A stretch of 64,000 bases of DNA from Mycobacterium sp. 852013-50091_SCH5140682 (GTDB taxonomy: Bacteria > Actinomycetota > Actinomycetes > Mycobacteriales > Mycobacteriaceae): NCBI RefSeq assembly GCF_001665685.1, contig NZ_LZTB01000046.1, forward strand, positions 1 to 64,000, read 5' to 3'. The position numbers and the translations under genes were made by a program. The notes beneath the pieces are model-generated. The model saw only the letters and a list, made by a program, of their open reading frames with translations, searched no databases and was not told where the DNA came from. Positions within the stretch are counted from its first letter, which is position 1; the number at the start of each line of letters is the position of its first letter. Positions 1 through 7,365 of the stretch are shown here, piece by piece.

Positions 1-21
1 CTACCGGAGAGCCGTATCCGC

Positions 22-1248
22 ATGACGACGACTTCCCCCACCCGCCCGGCCGGACCTGTCTCCGTGGTCGCGCCCGATCCCACCGTGCGCTGGCTCGCCG
101 TCGTCGCGCTGGCGCTCGGCGGCTTCGGCATCGGTACCACCGAGTTCGTGGCCATGGGTCTGCTGCCCGACATCGCGTCGAGCTTCGGGATCAGCGAACC
201 CACCGCAGGCCACGTCATCTCCGCCTACGCACTGGGCGTCGTCGTCGGCGCACCGGTCATCGCGGCCGTCACCGCACGGCTGCCGCGCAAGGCGCTGCTA
301 CTGGGCCTGATCGCCGTGTTCACCCTGGGCAACCTGGCCAGCATGGTGGCGCCCTCGTATCCGACCCTGGTCGCGGCCCGCTTCGTCGCAGGCCTGCCGC
401 ACGGCGCGTTCTTCGGGATCGCCGCGCTGGCCGCCGCACACCTGATGGGTCCGCAGAACCGGGCCAAGGCTGTCGCGCACGTGCTCTCCGGCCTGACCAT
501 CGCGACGGTGCTCGGCGTGCCGATCGCGTCGTGGCTCGGGCAGGCGCTGGGTTGGCGCAGCGCGTTCGGCCTGGTGGTCGTCATCGGCGTGATCACGTTG
601 ACCGCGCTGTGGTTCTGGCTGCCCGACCACCTGCGCAACATGCACGCCACCAGCCCGCTCACGGAACTCGGCGCGCTGCGCCGTCCCCAGGTCTGGCTGG
701 CCGTGCTGGTCGGCATGATCGGCTTCGGCGGCATGTTCGCCGTCTACACCTACATCAGCACCACGATGACCGACGTCGCCGGCCTGTCCCGCGCACTGGT
801 TCCGGTGGCGCTCATGGTGTTCGGCCTCGGCATGGTTCTCGGCAACCTGGTCGGCGGCCGGCTGGCCGACACGTCGGTGATCCGGGCGCTCTACCTGTCC
901 CTCGGCGCACTCGGAGTGCTGCTCGCGGTGTTCGTCGCGGCCGCCCACAATCCGTGGACCGCGCTGCTGGTGCTGTTCGGCGTCGGTGCCGCCGGTTCCG
1001 CGGTGGGTCCCGCGCTGCAGACACGGCTGATGGACGTCGCGCGCGACGCGCAGACCCTGGCCGCCGCGCTCAACCACTCGGCACTCAACATCGGCAACGC
1101 GACGGGCGCCTGGGTGGGCGGCCTCGTCATCGCGGCAGGTTACGGCTACACGGCTCCCGCAGCTGCGGGTGCGCTTCTGGCGGTCGGCGGCTTGCTGGTG
1201 CTCACAGTGTCGGTGGCGTCAGAACGACGGGCCACCGTCCGGCGATGA
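22..1248 (+). CDS. MFS drug-type efflux transporter (DHA1/AraJ-Cmx-like)
   Basis: This 408-residue protein is an inner-membrane proton-coupled exporter of the major facilitator superfamily. The sequence shows about twelve hydrophobic segments. The N-terminal signature GTTEFVAMGLLPDIA lies near residues 38-52, and a motif-A-like loop (ARLPRKALLLG, about 85-95) follows TM2. Both are typical of the AraJ/chloramphenicol-efflux (Cmx) branch. The start is the ATG just behind a GGAGA-like ribosome site. Its 3' end overlaps the convergent DUF5709 gene by 30 nt. The substrate cannot be read from the sequence; arabinose-type sugars or amphiphilic drugs are family precedents only. Confidence 0.92.
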   Translation: MTTTSPTRPAGPVSVVAPDPTVRWLAVVALALGGFGIGTTEFVAMGLLPDIASSFGISEPTAGHVISAYALGVVVGAPVIAAVTARLPRKALLLGLIAVFTLGNLASMVAPSYPTLVAARFVAGLPHGAFFGIAALAAAHLMGPQNRAKAVAHVLSGLTIATVLGVPIASWLGQALGWRSAFGLVVVIGVITLTALWFWLPDHLRNMHATSPLTELGALRRPQVWLAVLVGMIGFGGMFAVYTYISTTMTDVAGLSRALVPVALMVFGLGMVLGNLVGGRLADTSVIRALYLSLGALGVLLAVFVAAAHNPWTALLVLFGVGAAGSAVGPALQTRLMDVARDAQTLAAALNHSALNIGNATGAWVGGLVIAAGYGYTAPAAAGALLAVGGLLVLTVSVASERRATVRR

Positions 1249-1638
1249 CTCGGGGATGATGTGGACCGCAGCCTCTTCAGCGGAGGCCGCGCCCCCATCG
1301 ATGCCGACCTCATATCCGAGCATCTCGTCCTCGTCGTCTTCGCCGAATCCCGCATTGGGGGCGACCAGGCGCCCCGAACGCCGGTCTCCGACCTCGTCGT
1401 CGCCGGCCTGCTCATCGGGATAGTCGGGATCGTCGAGCTGCATCGCCGGGTCGGGTTCCTCCTCGGCCAGCAATTCGTCGAGAGTCTCGTGGTCGCGCGG
1501 TTCCCGCCAGCGATCCGGAGGCGTGTAGCCCTCGTCGAGCAGATCGTCGACGCCCCGGTCGATGAGGGCGTCCTCCTGAGTCAACTGGTCGTCGTCATCG
1601 ACGCTGTACTCGTCAGCGGCGTTGTCACGGTTGCTCAT
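1219..1638 (-). CDS. DUF5709 acidic protein
   Basis: This is a 139-residue, very acidic protein with no signal peptide and no membrane segment. Its body contains the pattern DDDQLTQEDALIDRGVDDLLDEGYTPPDRWRE, which I recognise as the actinobacterial DUF5709 family; the function of that family is unknown. I chose the ATG at 1638 over an in-frame TTG two codons upstream (1644). It converges on the MFS gene with a 30-nt overlap of coding sequence. The high Asp/Glu content and the lack of hydrophobic core patterns suggest a largely extended cytoplasmic protein, which is inference. Confidence 0.88.
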   Translation of the reverse strand: MSNRDNAADEYSVDDDDQLTQEDALIDRGVDDLLDEGYTPPDRWREPRDHETLDELLAEEEPDPAMQLDDPDYPDEQAGDDEVGDRRSGRLVAPNAGFGEDDEDEMLGYEVGIDGGAASAEEAAVHIIPESSPDGGPSF

Positions 1639-1685
1639 GTTCAAACGATGTCACAATTCGCGCGCGCCTGCGGTCCGGCGCAGCA

Positions 1686-2216
1686 CTACCGGAGCTGGTC
1701 CTCACAGTTTGAGCTCAGACCCGAGAAGTGCACGGCGGGCATGCCGTCGACGGTGACGAAGTCCGTGCCAGGTGACCACTCCGAGCCCGGATTGATCCAC
1801 GGCGGCGTAGTCTGCGGGTAGGCGATCGTCATGTCGGAGTAGAAACGAAGCCCAGGCGGACACGTCGCGCTCTGCGACGCCACCGGGTTCCACAGGTGCA
1901 CCACAACGGGATTCACCAATCGCGTGCCCTGCGCACAGTTGGGTTGGCACTCCACCGAGCTGTCGAGGCCCTGCCCCTTGGCTCCGGCTGCACCCCAGCT
2001 CGACCAGCTCATGTCCTGCAGCACACCGGTGTTGTCGCAGTTGTAGTCGATGATCGCCGGCCGCTGCGGTGGGGGCTGCGACGGGTCGAAGCAACCGCCG
2101 ATCGTGAAGATTTCGGTGGTGGCGCCGTCGGGGGCCGCCGGGTCAGCGGTAGCGGCGCCGGCCGAGACGGACAGCGCGACGAGTATTGCCGCAGGTAGCG
2201 CGCAGTGGCGGATCAC
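1686..2216 (-). CDS. Secreted hypothetical protein
   Basis: This 176-residue product starts at a GTG and opens with a Sec signal peptide (hydrophobic stretch LPAAILVALSVSAGAATA, probable cleavage before DPAAPDG). The mature part contains several cysteines (GGCFD, DYNCDN, VECQPNC, ATCPPG, SNCEDQ), so disulfide bonding outside the cytoplasm is likely. I do not recognise a named family. It is followed on the same strand by the DUF5709 gene and preceded by an acyl-CoA dehydrogenase 38 bp away, but nothing in the context assigns a job. It could be a mycobacterial cell-envelope protein. Confidence 0.85.
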   Translation of the reverse strand: MIRHCALPAAILVALSVSAGAATADPAAPDGATTEIFTIGGCFDPSQPPPQRPAIIDYNCDNTGVLQDMSWSSWGAAGAKGQGLDSSVECQPNCAQGTRLVNPVVVHLWNPVASQSATCPPGLRFYSDMTIAYPQTTPPWINPGSEWSPGTDFVTVDGMPAVHFSGLSSNCEDQLR

Positions 2217-2254
2217 CCGCGGATGCTAACAACCTCACAGCAAGCCTGCAGCCG

Positions 2255-3418
2255 TTACAGCGCTCGGCTGATGATCTCCTTCATGATCTCGCTGGTGCCG
2301 CCGTAGATCTTGTTGACGCGCGCGGCCGCGTAGGCCCGGGCGATGGGGTACTCCATCATGTAGCCGTACCCGCCGAAGAACTGCACGCACCGATCGACGA
2401 TGGCGACGCCCCTGTCGGCGGCCACGAGCTTGGCCATCGACGCCAGCGCGGGGTCGATGGTGCCGTCGATGAGTTGCTGTACGCAGTAGTCGACAGTGGT
2501 CTTGATGGACAGCACCTCGGCTTTCAGCTCGGCGAGCTCGAACCGGGTGTGCTGGAACTTGATCAGCTCGCGGCCGAAGGCTTCGCGCTGCTTGGTGTAC
2601 TTGATCGCCTCCAGGACAGCAGCTTCAGCCATGCCCGCGCAGATCGACGCGATCACCAGCCGCTCGCGCGCGAGCTGCTCCATCAATTGATAGAACCCCA
2701 GCCCTTCCTGGGCGCCGAGCAGGTTGGCAGCGGGAACACGCATGTCGGTGAAGAACAGCTCACGGGTGTCCTGACCGTGCTGTCCGACTTTCTCCAGCAC
2801 TCGCCCGCGTTCGAAACCCTGTAGTGCATCGGTGGTTTCGGCGACGATCAGCGACACGCCCGCCGCTCCCGCGCTCGGGTCGGTCTTGGCCACGATCACC
2901 AGAAGATCGCAGTGAGACCCGTTGGAGATGAACGTCTTCGACCCGTTGATCACGTAGTCGTCACCGTCGCGAACGGCGGTTGTACGCACCGCCTGCAGGT
3001 CGGACCCGGTGCCAGGCTCCGTCATGGCGATTGCGAGCACCAGCTCGCCGCTGATGACCTTGGGCAGCCAACGCCGCTTCTGCTCGTCGTTGCCGTAGGT
3101 GTTGAGGTAGTGCGCGACGATCGGCGAGTGCACCGACCAACCCGATGCCGAATCATGAGCCAGCGCAAGCTCTTCGGCCACGATCGCCGAGAACCCGAAG
3201 TCGCCGCCGGTGCCCCCGTATTCCTCGGGCAGGTCCAGGCCGAGCAACCCGGCGTCGCCGAGCTTGGTCCAGAACTCCCGGTCGACCTGATGGTTGCGGG
3301 CCCAGCGGTCCTGATTGGGCGTGGCCTCCTTGCGCAGAAACTCCGCGGCGTGCCTGCGCAGCTCACGGTGTTGGTCACTTTCCCAGGTGGCGCGGTAGCC
3401 AGGAAACAGTTCGGACAT
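2255..3418 (-). CDS. Acyl-CoA dehydrogenase (leaderless)
   Basis: This 387-residue flavoprotein oxidises an acyl-CoA thioester at the alpha-beta bond in the cytoplasm. It has the family's N-terminal helical domain (ELRRHAAEFLRKE), the FAD-binding middle region with MTEPGTGSDLQAVRT and NGSKTFISNG, and the C-terminal GGYGYMMEYPIARAY ... KIYGGTSEI. Residue 1 is the ATG at 3418. A -10 hexamer TATCGT lies exactly 7 nt upstream, the spacing of mycobacterial leaderless promoters, so a longer reading to 3625 is unlikely. It is divergent from a TetR gene, and the palindrome at 3427-3442 overlaps this -10, so repression by that TetR is likely. Confidence 0.95.
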   Translation of the reverse strand: MSELFPGYRATWESDQHRELRRHAAEFLRKEATPNQDRWARNHQVDREFWTKLGDAGLLGLDLPEEYGGTGGDFGFSAIVAEELALAHDSASGWSVHSPIVAHYLNTYGNDEQKRRWLPKVISGELVLAIAMTEPGTGSDLQAVRTTAVRDGDDYVINGSKTFISNGSHCDLLVIVAKTDPSAGAAGVSLIVAETTDALQGFERGRVLEKVGQHGQDTRELFFTDMRVPAANLLGAQEGLGFYQLMEQLARERLVIASICAGMAEAAVLEAIKYTKQREAFGRELIKFQHTRFELAELKAEVLSIKTTVDYCVQQLIDGTIDPALASMAKLVAADRGVAIVDRCVQFFGGYGYMMEYPIARAYAAARVNKIYGGTSEIMKEIISRAL

Positions 3419-3426
3419 GCCGCAGA

Positions 3427-3442
3427 CGATACACTTGTATCG
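3427..3442. promoter_or_regulatory. Palindromic operator between acyl-CoA dehydrogenase and tetR
   Basis: CGATACA-CT-TGTATCG is a perfect 7-2-7 inverted repeat in the 55-bp gap between the two divergent genes. It covers part of the -10 hexamer (TATCGT, minus strand, 3426-3431) of the acyl-CoA dehydrogenase. Position and symmetry fit an operator for the adjacent TetR. The binding protein is inferred. Confidence 0.7.
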
Positions 3443-3473
3443 TTTACTGGTCGAATGTATTGGGTGTGAGCAG

Positions 3474-4037
3474 ATGAACGACGAGGACCTGACCGCCAAG
3501 GCCCGAATTCGCAACACCGCACTCGAGCTGTACGCACGGCACGGTGAAGACCGAATATCGTTGCGCGCCATCGCTGCCGAGGCCGGTGTCACCCTGGGCC
3601 TGGTGCAGCACCATTTCAAGACCAAGGCCGGATTGCGCGATGCCGTCGACCAGCTGGTGGCCGACCACTTCGCATCGACGCTGGCTCAGGTGCCGGCCAA
3701 CGCGACCGTGGCGGTCCGCGACGAGGCCGTCCGCCACATGCTGCGTGACAACCCTCCGGTGGTGAACTACGTGCGCCGCGCCCTCCTCGATCCGTCGGCC
3801 GAACGGCTGCACCTGCTCGACGTGCTGGTCGAACTCACTCAGCGGGAGGTCGGCAAGCTGCGTACCTCCGGGCGGGCATCGGTCAAACGCCGAGAATCCG
3901 CCCAGGTGGTCACCGTGCTGGTACGGCAGATGGGCGAGCTGCTGCTGCAGCCGATGGTCGACGCGATCTGGGAGCGCGTCGAAGCACCGGGCAACGAGCC
4001 CAAACCGCGGCTGCGGGTGAGCGTCGACGACGCCTGA
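3474..4037 (+). CDS. TetR/AcrR family repressor
   Basis: This is a 187-residue one-component regulator. Residues about 7-55 form the TetR DNA-binding domain (KARIRNTALELYARHG ... LRAIAAEAGVTLGLVQHHFKTKAGLRDAV), including the recognition-helix pattern GLVQHHF. The rest is a variable ligand-binding domain. I chose the ATG at 3474 because it starts just before the conserved helix 1; an upstream ATG at 3417 would translate the operator. It is divergent from an acyl-CoA dehydrogenase, which suggests a fatty-acyl-CoA or related ligand and autoregulation through the palindrome at 3427-3442. The ligand is inference. Confidence 0.92.
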   Translation: MNDEDLTAKARIRNTALELYARHGEDRISLRAIAAEAGVTLGLVQHHFKTKAGLRDAVDQLVADHFASTLAQVPANATVAVRDEAVRHMLRDNPPVVNYVRRALLDPSAERLHLLDVLVELTQREVGKLRTSGRASVKRRESAQVVTVLVRQMGELLLQPMVDAIWERVEAPGNEPKPRLRVSVDDA

Positions 4038-4162
4038 GCCGGCCACGCACGCGCGGGCCGCCGACGGGCCACCACATCCGCAACACCAGCCCCACAGCAT
4101 GACGGCCGTTCCAAATGGGACCACTCCCGCATTTTTTCCGCCGTAGTGGGTACCCCGTCGCC

Positions 4163-5557
4163 GTGGCATTCGACCTCACCCCGACCGTGGCCCAGCATGA
4201 CCTGGCGCGCCGGACGCACGAGTTCGCCGAGCGGGTCGTGCGCCCCGTCGCCGCCGAATACGACCAGCGGCAGGAGTTTCCCTGGCCGGTTCTGGAAGAA
4301 GCAGCGACGCAAGGCTTCTACAGCCCACTGTTCTACCGTGACCTGATCGGCGATCCGACCGGGTTGTCGCTGCCGATGTTCATGGAGGAGTTGTTCTGGG
4401 GTTGTGCGGGCATCGGCCTCGCCGTCGTCATGCCTGCACTGGCGTTATCAGCGATCGGTCAGGCCGCCTCGCCCGAACAGATGCTGACATGGGCACCCGA
4501 ATGTTTCGGTAGCCCGGGCGATCTGAAGCTCGCGGCGCTGGCCATCTCCGAACCCGAAGGCGGCAGCGATGTGCGCAATCTACGCACCCATGCCGCCCGT
4601 AGCGGCCCAGGACCTGACGCCGACTGGATCATCAACGGTCACAAGATGTGGATCGGCAACGGTGGCATCGCCAACGTGCACGTGGTCAACGCCGTCGTCG
4701 ACGAGGAACTCGGCCACAAGGGTCAGGCGCTGTTCATCGTGGAAGGCGGCACACCGGGACTGGAAATGGTCCGCAAACTCGACAAGCTCGGCTGCCGCGC
4801 CTCACACACCGCCGAACTGAAGTTCAACGACGTCCGGGTCCCGGCCGAGAATCTGCTCGGCGGCCAGGAGAAACTCGAGTACAAGCTGGCCCGAGCTCGC
4901 GAAGCCGTCGAGGGCGCCAGGCATTCAGGCTCGGCAACGCTGGGCACCTTCGAACAGACCCGGCCGATGGTGGCCGCACAGGCGCTCGGAATCGCCAGGG
5001 CCGCATTGGAATACGCCACGGAGTACGCGAACCGCCGGGAAGCGTTCGGCGCACCCATCATCGACAACCAGGGCATCGCGTTCCCGCTCGCCGACCTGGC
5101 CACGCAGATCGACGCCGCGAGGTTGCTCACCTGGCGTGCGTCCTGGATGGCGGCTACCGGGGTACCGTTCGATCGCGGTGAGGGTTCGATGTCGAAACTG
5201 GCCGCCAGCGAGGTGGCGGTGCGCACCACGGAGCGGGCCATCCAAACCATGGGCGGCTGGGGTTACATCAGTGATCATCCGGTCGAGAAGTGGTACCGGG
5301 ATGCCAAGCTGTACACCATCTTTGAAGGCACCAGCGAAATCCAGCGCGTCGTCATCTCCCACGCCCTCGGCGCCGCCGACGGCAAACCGCCCCTGCATGT
5401 CGATCTGGAACCATCAGGCGGTCCGTTGAACCGGTGGTTCGGCCGCGGCACGCCGCTGCGGACCCGCGCGGCCAACGCCGCACTCTCGTCCAAAGACCGG
5501 GTGCCGGAACCGGTCATGCGTTTGGCGATGAAAGTCCTGCAGCCGCCGCGCAAGTGA
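4163..5557 (+). CDS. Acyl-CoA dehydrogenase
   Basis: This is a 464-residue acyl-CoA dehydrogenase. It carries the FAD/substrate signatures AISEPEGGSDVRNLRT and INGHKMWIGNGG, and the C-terminal YTIFEGTSEIQR, whose FEGT glutamate is the catalytic base of the short/medium-chain type. The last about 60 residues (KPPLHVDLEPSGGPLNRWFGRG ...) extend beyond a usual 380-400-residue family member. The start is the GTG at 4163 (VAFDLTPT), since the 16 residues from an upstream ATG at 4115 do not look like the family; this start is a judgement. It lies 125 bp after tetR on the same strand. Confidence 0.9.
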   Translation: MAFDLTPTVAQHDLARRTHEFAERVVRPVAAEYDQRQEFPWPVLEEAATQGFYSPLFYRDLIGDPTGLSLPMFMEELFWGCAGIGLAVVMPALALSAIGQAASPEQMLTWAPECFGSPGDLKLAALAISEPEGGSDVRNLRTHAARSGPGPDADWIINGHKMWIGNGGIANVHVVNAVVDEELGHKGQALFIVEGGTPGLEMVRKLDKLGCRASHTAELKFNDVRVPAENLLGGQEKLEYKLARAREAVEGARHSGSATLGTFEQTRPMVAAQALGIARAALEYATEYANRREAFGAPIIDNQGIAFPLADLATQIDAARLLTWRASWMAATGVPFDRGEGSMSKLAASEVAVRTTERAIQTMGGWGYISDHPVEKWYRDAKLYTIFEGTSEIQRVVISHALGAADGKPPLHVDLEPSGGPLNRWFGRGTPLRTRAANAALSSKDRVPEPVMRLAMKVLQPPRK

Positions 5558-5589
5558 TCGGCGGCGCCGGGACATAAGCTGGGCCGGCC

Positions 5590-6228
5590 ATGAGCATCAC
5601 CGTCGACGAATTGCAGATCGCCGATCCCGCGGACGCGTGGGCGCGCGCAGGGTTCATTGTCGATCCCGACTCCGTCTGTCGCATCGGCAGTGTCCGTATC
5701 CGACTCGTAGGGCGCGACCGAGGCAAGGGCATCGTCGGGTGGTCGTTGCGCGGCCTGCCCCTGGCATTTCCCGATGATCTCGACGGGATCCCGACGAGGC
5801 CCTCGACCGCTGCCACCGCTGCCACCGCTGGGTCTGCCACGCACCCGAACGGAGTCACCGGCATCGACCACGTCGTGGTGCTCTCCCCTGACCTGGACCG
5901 CACGGTGGCCTCGCTCGCCGGCATAGGCGTGCACCCGCGCCGAGAACGCGACGGCGAACTCGGCGGACGAGCTATGCGGCAGATCTTCTTCCGGTTCGGA
6001 GAGGTGATCATCGAGGTGGTCGGATCGCCCGAGACGGCATCTGATGGGCCATCGACACTGTGGGGCATCACGTACGTCGTCGCAGACATCGATGCGACGG
6101 CCGCGTTTCTCGGCGACCTCACGGGTCCGGTGAAAGCCGCGGTCCAGCCCGGCCGCCGCATCACCACGCTGCGGCATCGAGATCTCGGGATATCGGTTCG
6201 GACGGCGGTGATCTCGGCGCGTCCATGA
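5590..6228 (+). CDS. VOC/glyoxalase-fold protein
   Basis: This is a 212-residue cytoplasmic protein. Its second half (from [27 protein letters not shown], about residue 90) is a vicinal-oxygen-chelate module. The first half is weaker and has an Ala/Thr-rich linker ([17 protein letters not shown]) before that module. A possible metal or substrate site includes the His of IDHVVV and the Glu of VIIEVVG. Family members are glyoxalases, dioxygenases or binding proteins, so no reaction can be assigned. It lies 32 bp after the acyl-CoA dehydrogenase and 33 bp before the helix-hairpin-helix gene. Confidence 0.85.
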   Translation: MSITVDELQIADPADAWARAGFIVDPDSVCRIGSVRIRLVGRDRGKGIVGWSLRGLPLAFPDDLDGIPTRPSTAATAATAGSATHPNGVTGIDHVVVLSPDLDRTVASLAGIGVHPRRERDGELGGRAMRQIFFRFGEVIIEVVGSPETASDGPSTLWGITYVVADIDATAAFLGDLTGPVKAAVQPGRRITTLRHRDLGISVRTAVISARP

Positions 6229-6261
6229 TGCGGTTGTCGTCGGAATGCCTATCCTCAGGCC

Positions 6262-6456
6262 ATGACCGCCGTACCTGCCGACCGTGGACCCGTCTTCGAC
6301 GGCATCCGGATCGGCAGGCCCGCGACGGGCGCACTCATCGATGCCGGTTACCGCGGACTTTCCGATCTGCCCGCAGATCTCGACGGGTTGCTTGGTCTGC
6401 ACGGCGTCGGTCCGAGAGCCGTGCGGCTGCTGCGCGAGGCCATGGAGAACCGATGA
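6262..6456 (+). CDS. Mini helix-hairpin-helix protein
   Basis: This 64-residue protein consists of little more than one helix-hairpin-helix unit: [43 protein letters not shown]. The LHGVGPRAV hairpin matches the hGxG non-specific DNA-backbone-binding motif of RuvA, DisA and ligase domains. Its TGA stop overlaps the ATG of rnhA (ATGA), so the two are translationally coupled. The protein may present nucleic acid to RNase HI or act as a small DNA-binding partner. That role is inferred from coupling and fold only. Confidence 0.85.
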   Translation: MTAVPADRGPVFDGIRIGRPATGALIDAGYRGLSDLPADLDGLLGLHGVGPRAVRLLREAMENR

Positions 6457-6911
6457 GCGACAACGTCGTGGTCATCCATACCGACGGCGGGTGCCGACCG
6501 AATCCAGGCCCCGGCGGCTGGGGTGCGGTGCTGCGTCACCGAGAACACGTCCGCGAAATGTTCGGTGGGGAGCCGGGAGTCACCAGCAACAATCGGATGG
6601 AACTGACGGCGCCGATCATGGCGCTCGAGGCACTCACCAGGCCAGTGGTGGTGCACCTCTACACGGACAGCACCTATGTTCGCAACGGCATCACCAAGTG
6701 GGTGCTCGGTTGGGAACGCAACGGCTGGCTGACCGCCGCGAAGCAACCCGTCAAGAACGTCGACCTCTGGCAGCGGCTGCAGGCCGCCTGTGCGCGCCAT
6801 CAGGTCGAGTGGTTCTGGGTGAAAGGGCATGCGGGTATCGCCGACAACGAGTTGGCCGACGTGCTGGCGACCCGGGGTTTGGAGGAAGCTGTCGGCGCTG
6901 CCGTCAGCTGA
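6453..6911 (+). CDS. rnhA: Ribonuclease HI
   Basis: This 152-residue enzyme hydrolyses the RNA strand of RNA/DNA hybrids, such as R-loops and primers. The DEDD metal ligands are all visible: D11 (HTDGG), E50 (NRMELTA), D72 (YTDSTY) and D136 (NELAD). The family landmark VKGHAG is at about 123-128. The length equals the usual stand-alone bacterial RNase HI, with no hybrid-binding domain or CobC fusion. It starts at the ATG overlapping the stop of the helix-hairpin-helix gene. A strong hairpin follows 21 nt after its stop codon. I recall M. smegmatis RnhA being encoded close to ligD, which agrees with this context. Confidence 0.97.
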   Translation: MSDNVVVIHTDGGCRPNPGPGGWGAVLRHREHVREMFGGEPGVTSNNRMELTAPIMALEALTRPVVVHLYTDSTYVRNGITKWVLGWERNGWLTAAKQPVKNVDLWQRLQAACARHQVEWFWVKGHAGIADNELADVLATRGLEEAVGAAVS

Positions 6912-6932
6912 CGCAGGCCACCACGCCGAGAC

Positions 6933-6976
6933 TCACACCAGGGACAAAATCGCCGCTTGGTTTGTCCCTGGTGTGA
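6933..6976 (+). terminator. Hairpin downstream of rnhA
   Basis: Two perfectly complementary 16-nt arms (6933-6948 and 6961-6976, core CACCAGGGACAAA / TTTGTCCCTGGTG) enclose a 12-nt loop, 21 nt past the rnhA stop. There is no U-tract, as is common for mycobacterial terminators. It may instead be a dispersed palindromic repeat. Confidence 0.6.
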
Positions 6977-7041
6977 ATGTCGGTGACTCGACACCGAGAT
7001 AGGCATCTGACATCCCAAGAGGGCACAGTAGGCTTGCGCGC

Positions 7042-7335
7042 ATGGCGATTACGGTGTTGTTGGAACTCAAGTTCAAGCCCGAATCGGTGGCCGCGGCGCG
7101 CGAGTTGTTCGGTAGGGCGCTCCAGGACACCCGCAACTTCGAAGGCAACCTGGTCACCGACGTGATCATCGACGAGGCCGACGAAGCACACTGGATCATC
7201 TACGAGCGCTGGGATTCAGTCGAGCACGACGAGGCGTACCGCGCCTTCCGCGCCGCCGAGGGAAAGCTCGTCGAGTTGCCCGGCCTGTTGCGCGAACCCG
7301 CCGTCAAGACCCGCTACCTCGACAGCGACGTCTGA
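7042..7335 (+). CDS. Antibiotic-biosynthesis-monooxygenase (ABM) fold protein, putative quinol monooxygenase
   Basis: This 97-residue protein has the ferredoxin-like alpha+beta barrel pattern of the ABM/YgiN family: AITVLLELKFKPESVAAARELFGRALQDTRNFEGNLVTDVIIDEADEAHWIIYERWDS. The conserved WIIYERW strand is present. Family members oxidise quinols without a cofactor or degrade haem, usually as dimers. Which applies here cannot be told from sequence. It is a single gene, convergent with ligD 30 bp away. Confidence 0.85.
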   Translation: MAITVLLELKFKPESVAAARELFGRALQDTRNFEGNLVTDVIIDEADEAHWIIYERWDSVEHDEAYRAFRAAEGKLVELPGLLREPAVKTRYLDSDV

Positions 7336-7365
7336 TCTCGGCGCCTGCCGCGGAGTACGCGGCGG

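Noticed and set aside
5275..6402. 375-codon minus-strand frame over the VOC gene
   Set aside because: It covers the end of an acyl-CoA dehydrogenase, the VOC gene and part of the HhH gene in antisense, without recognisable motifs.
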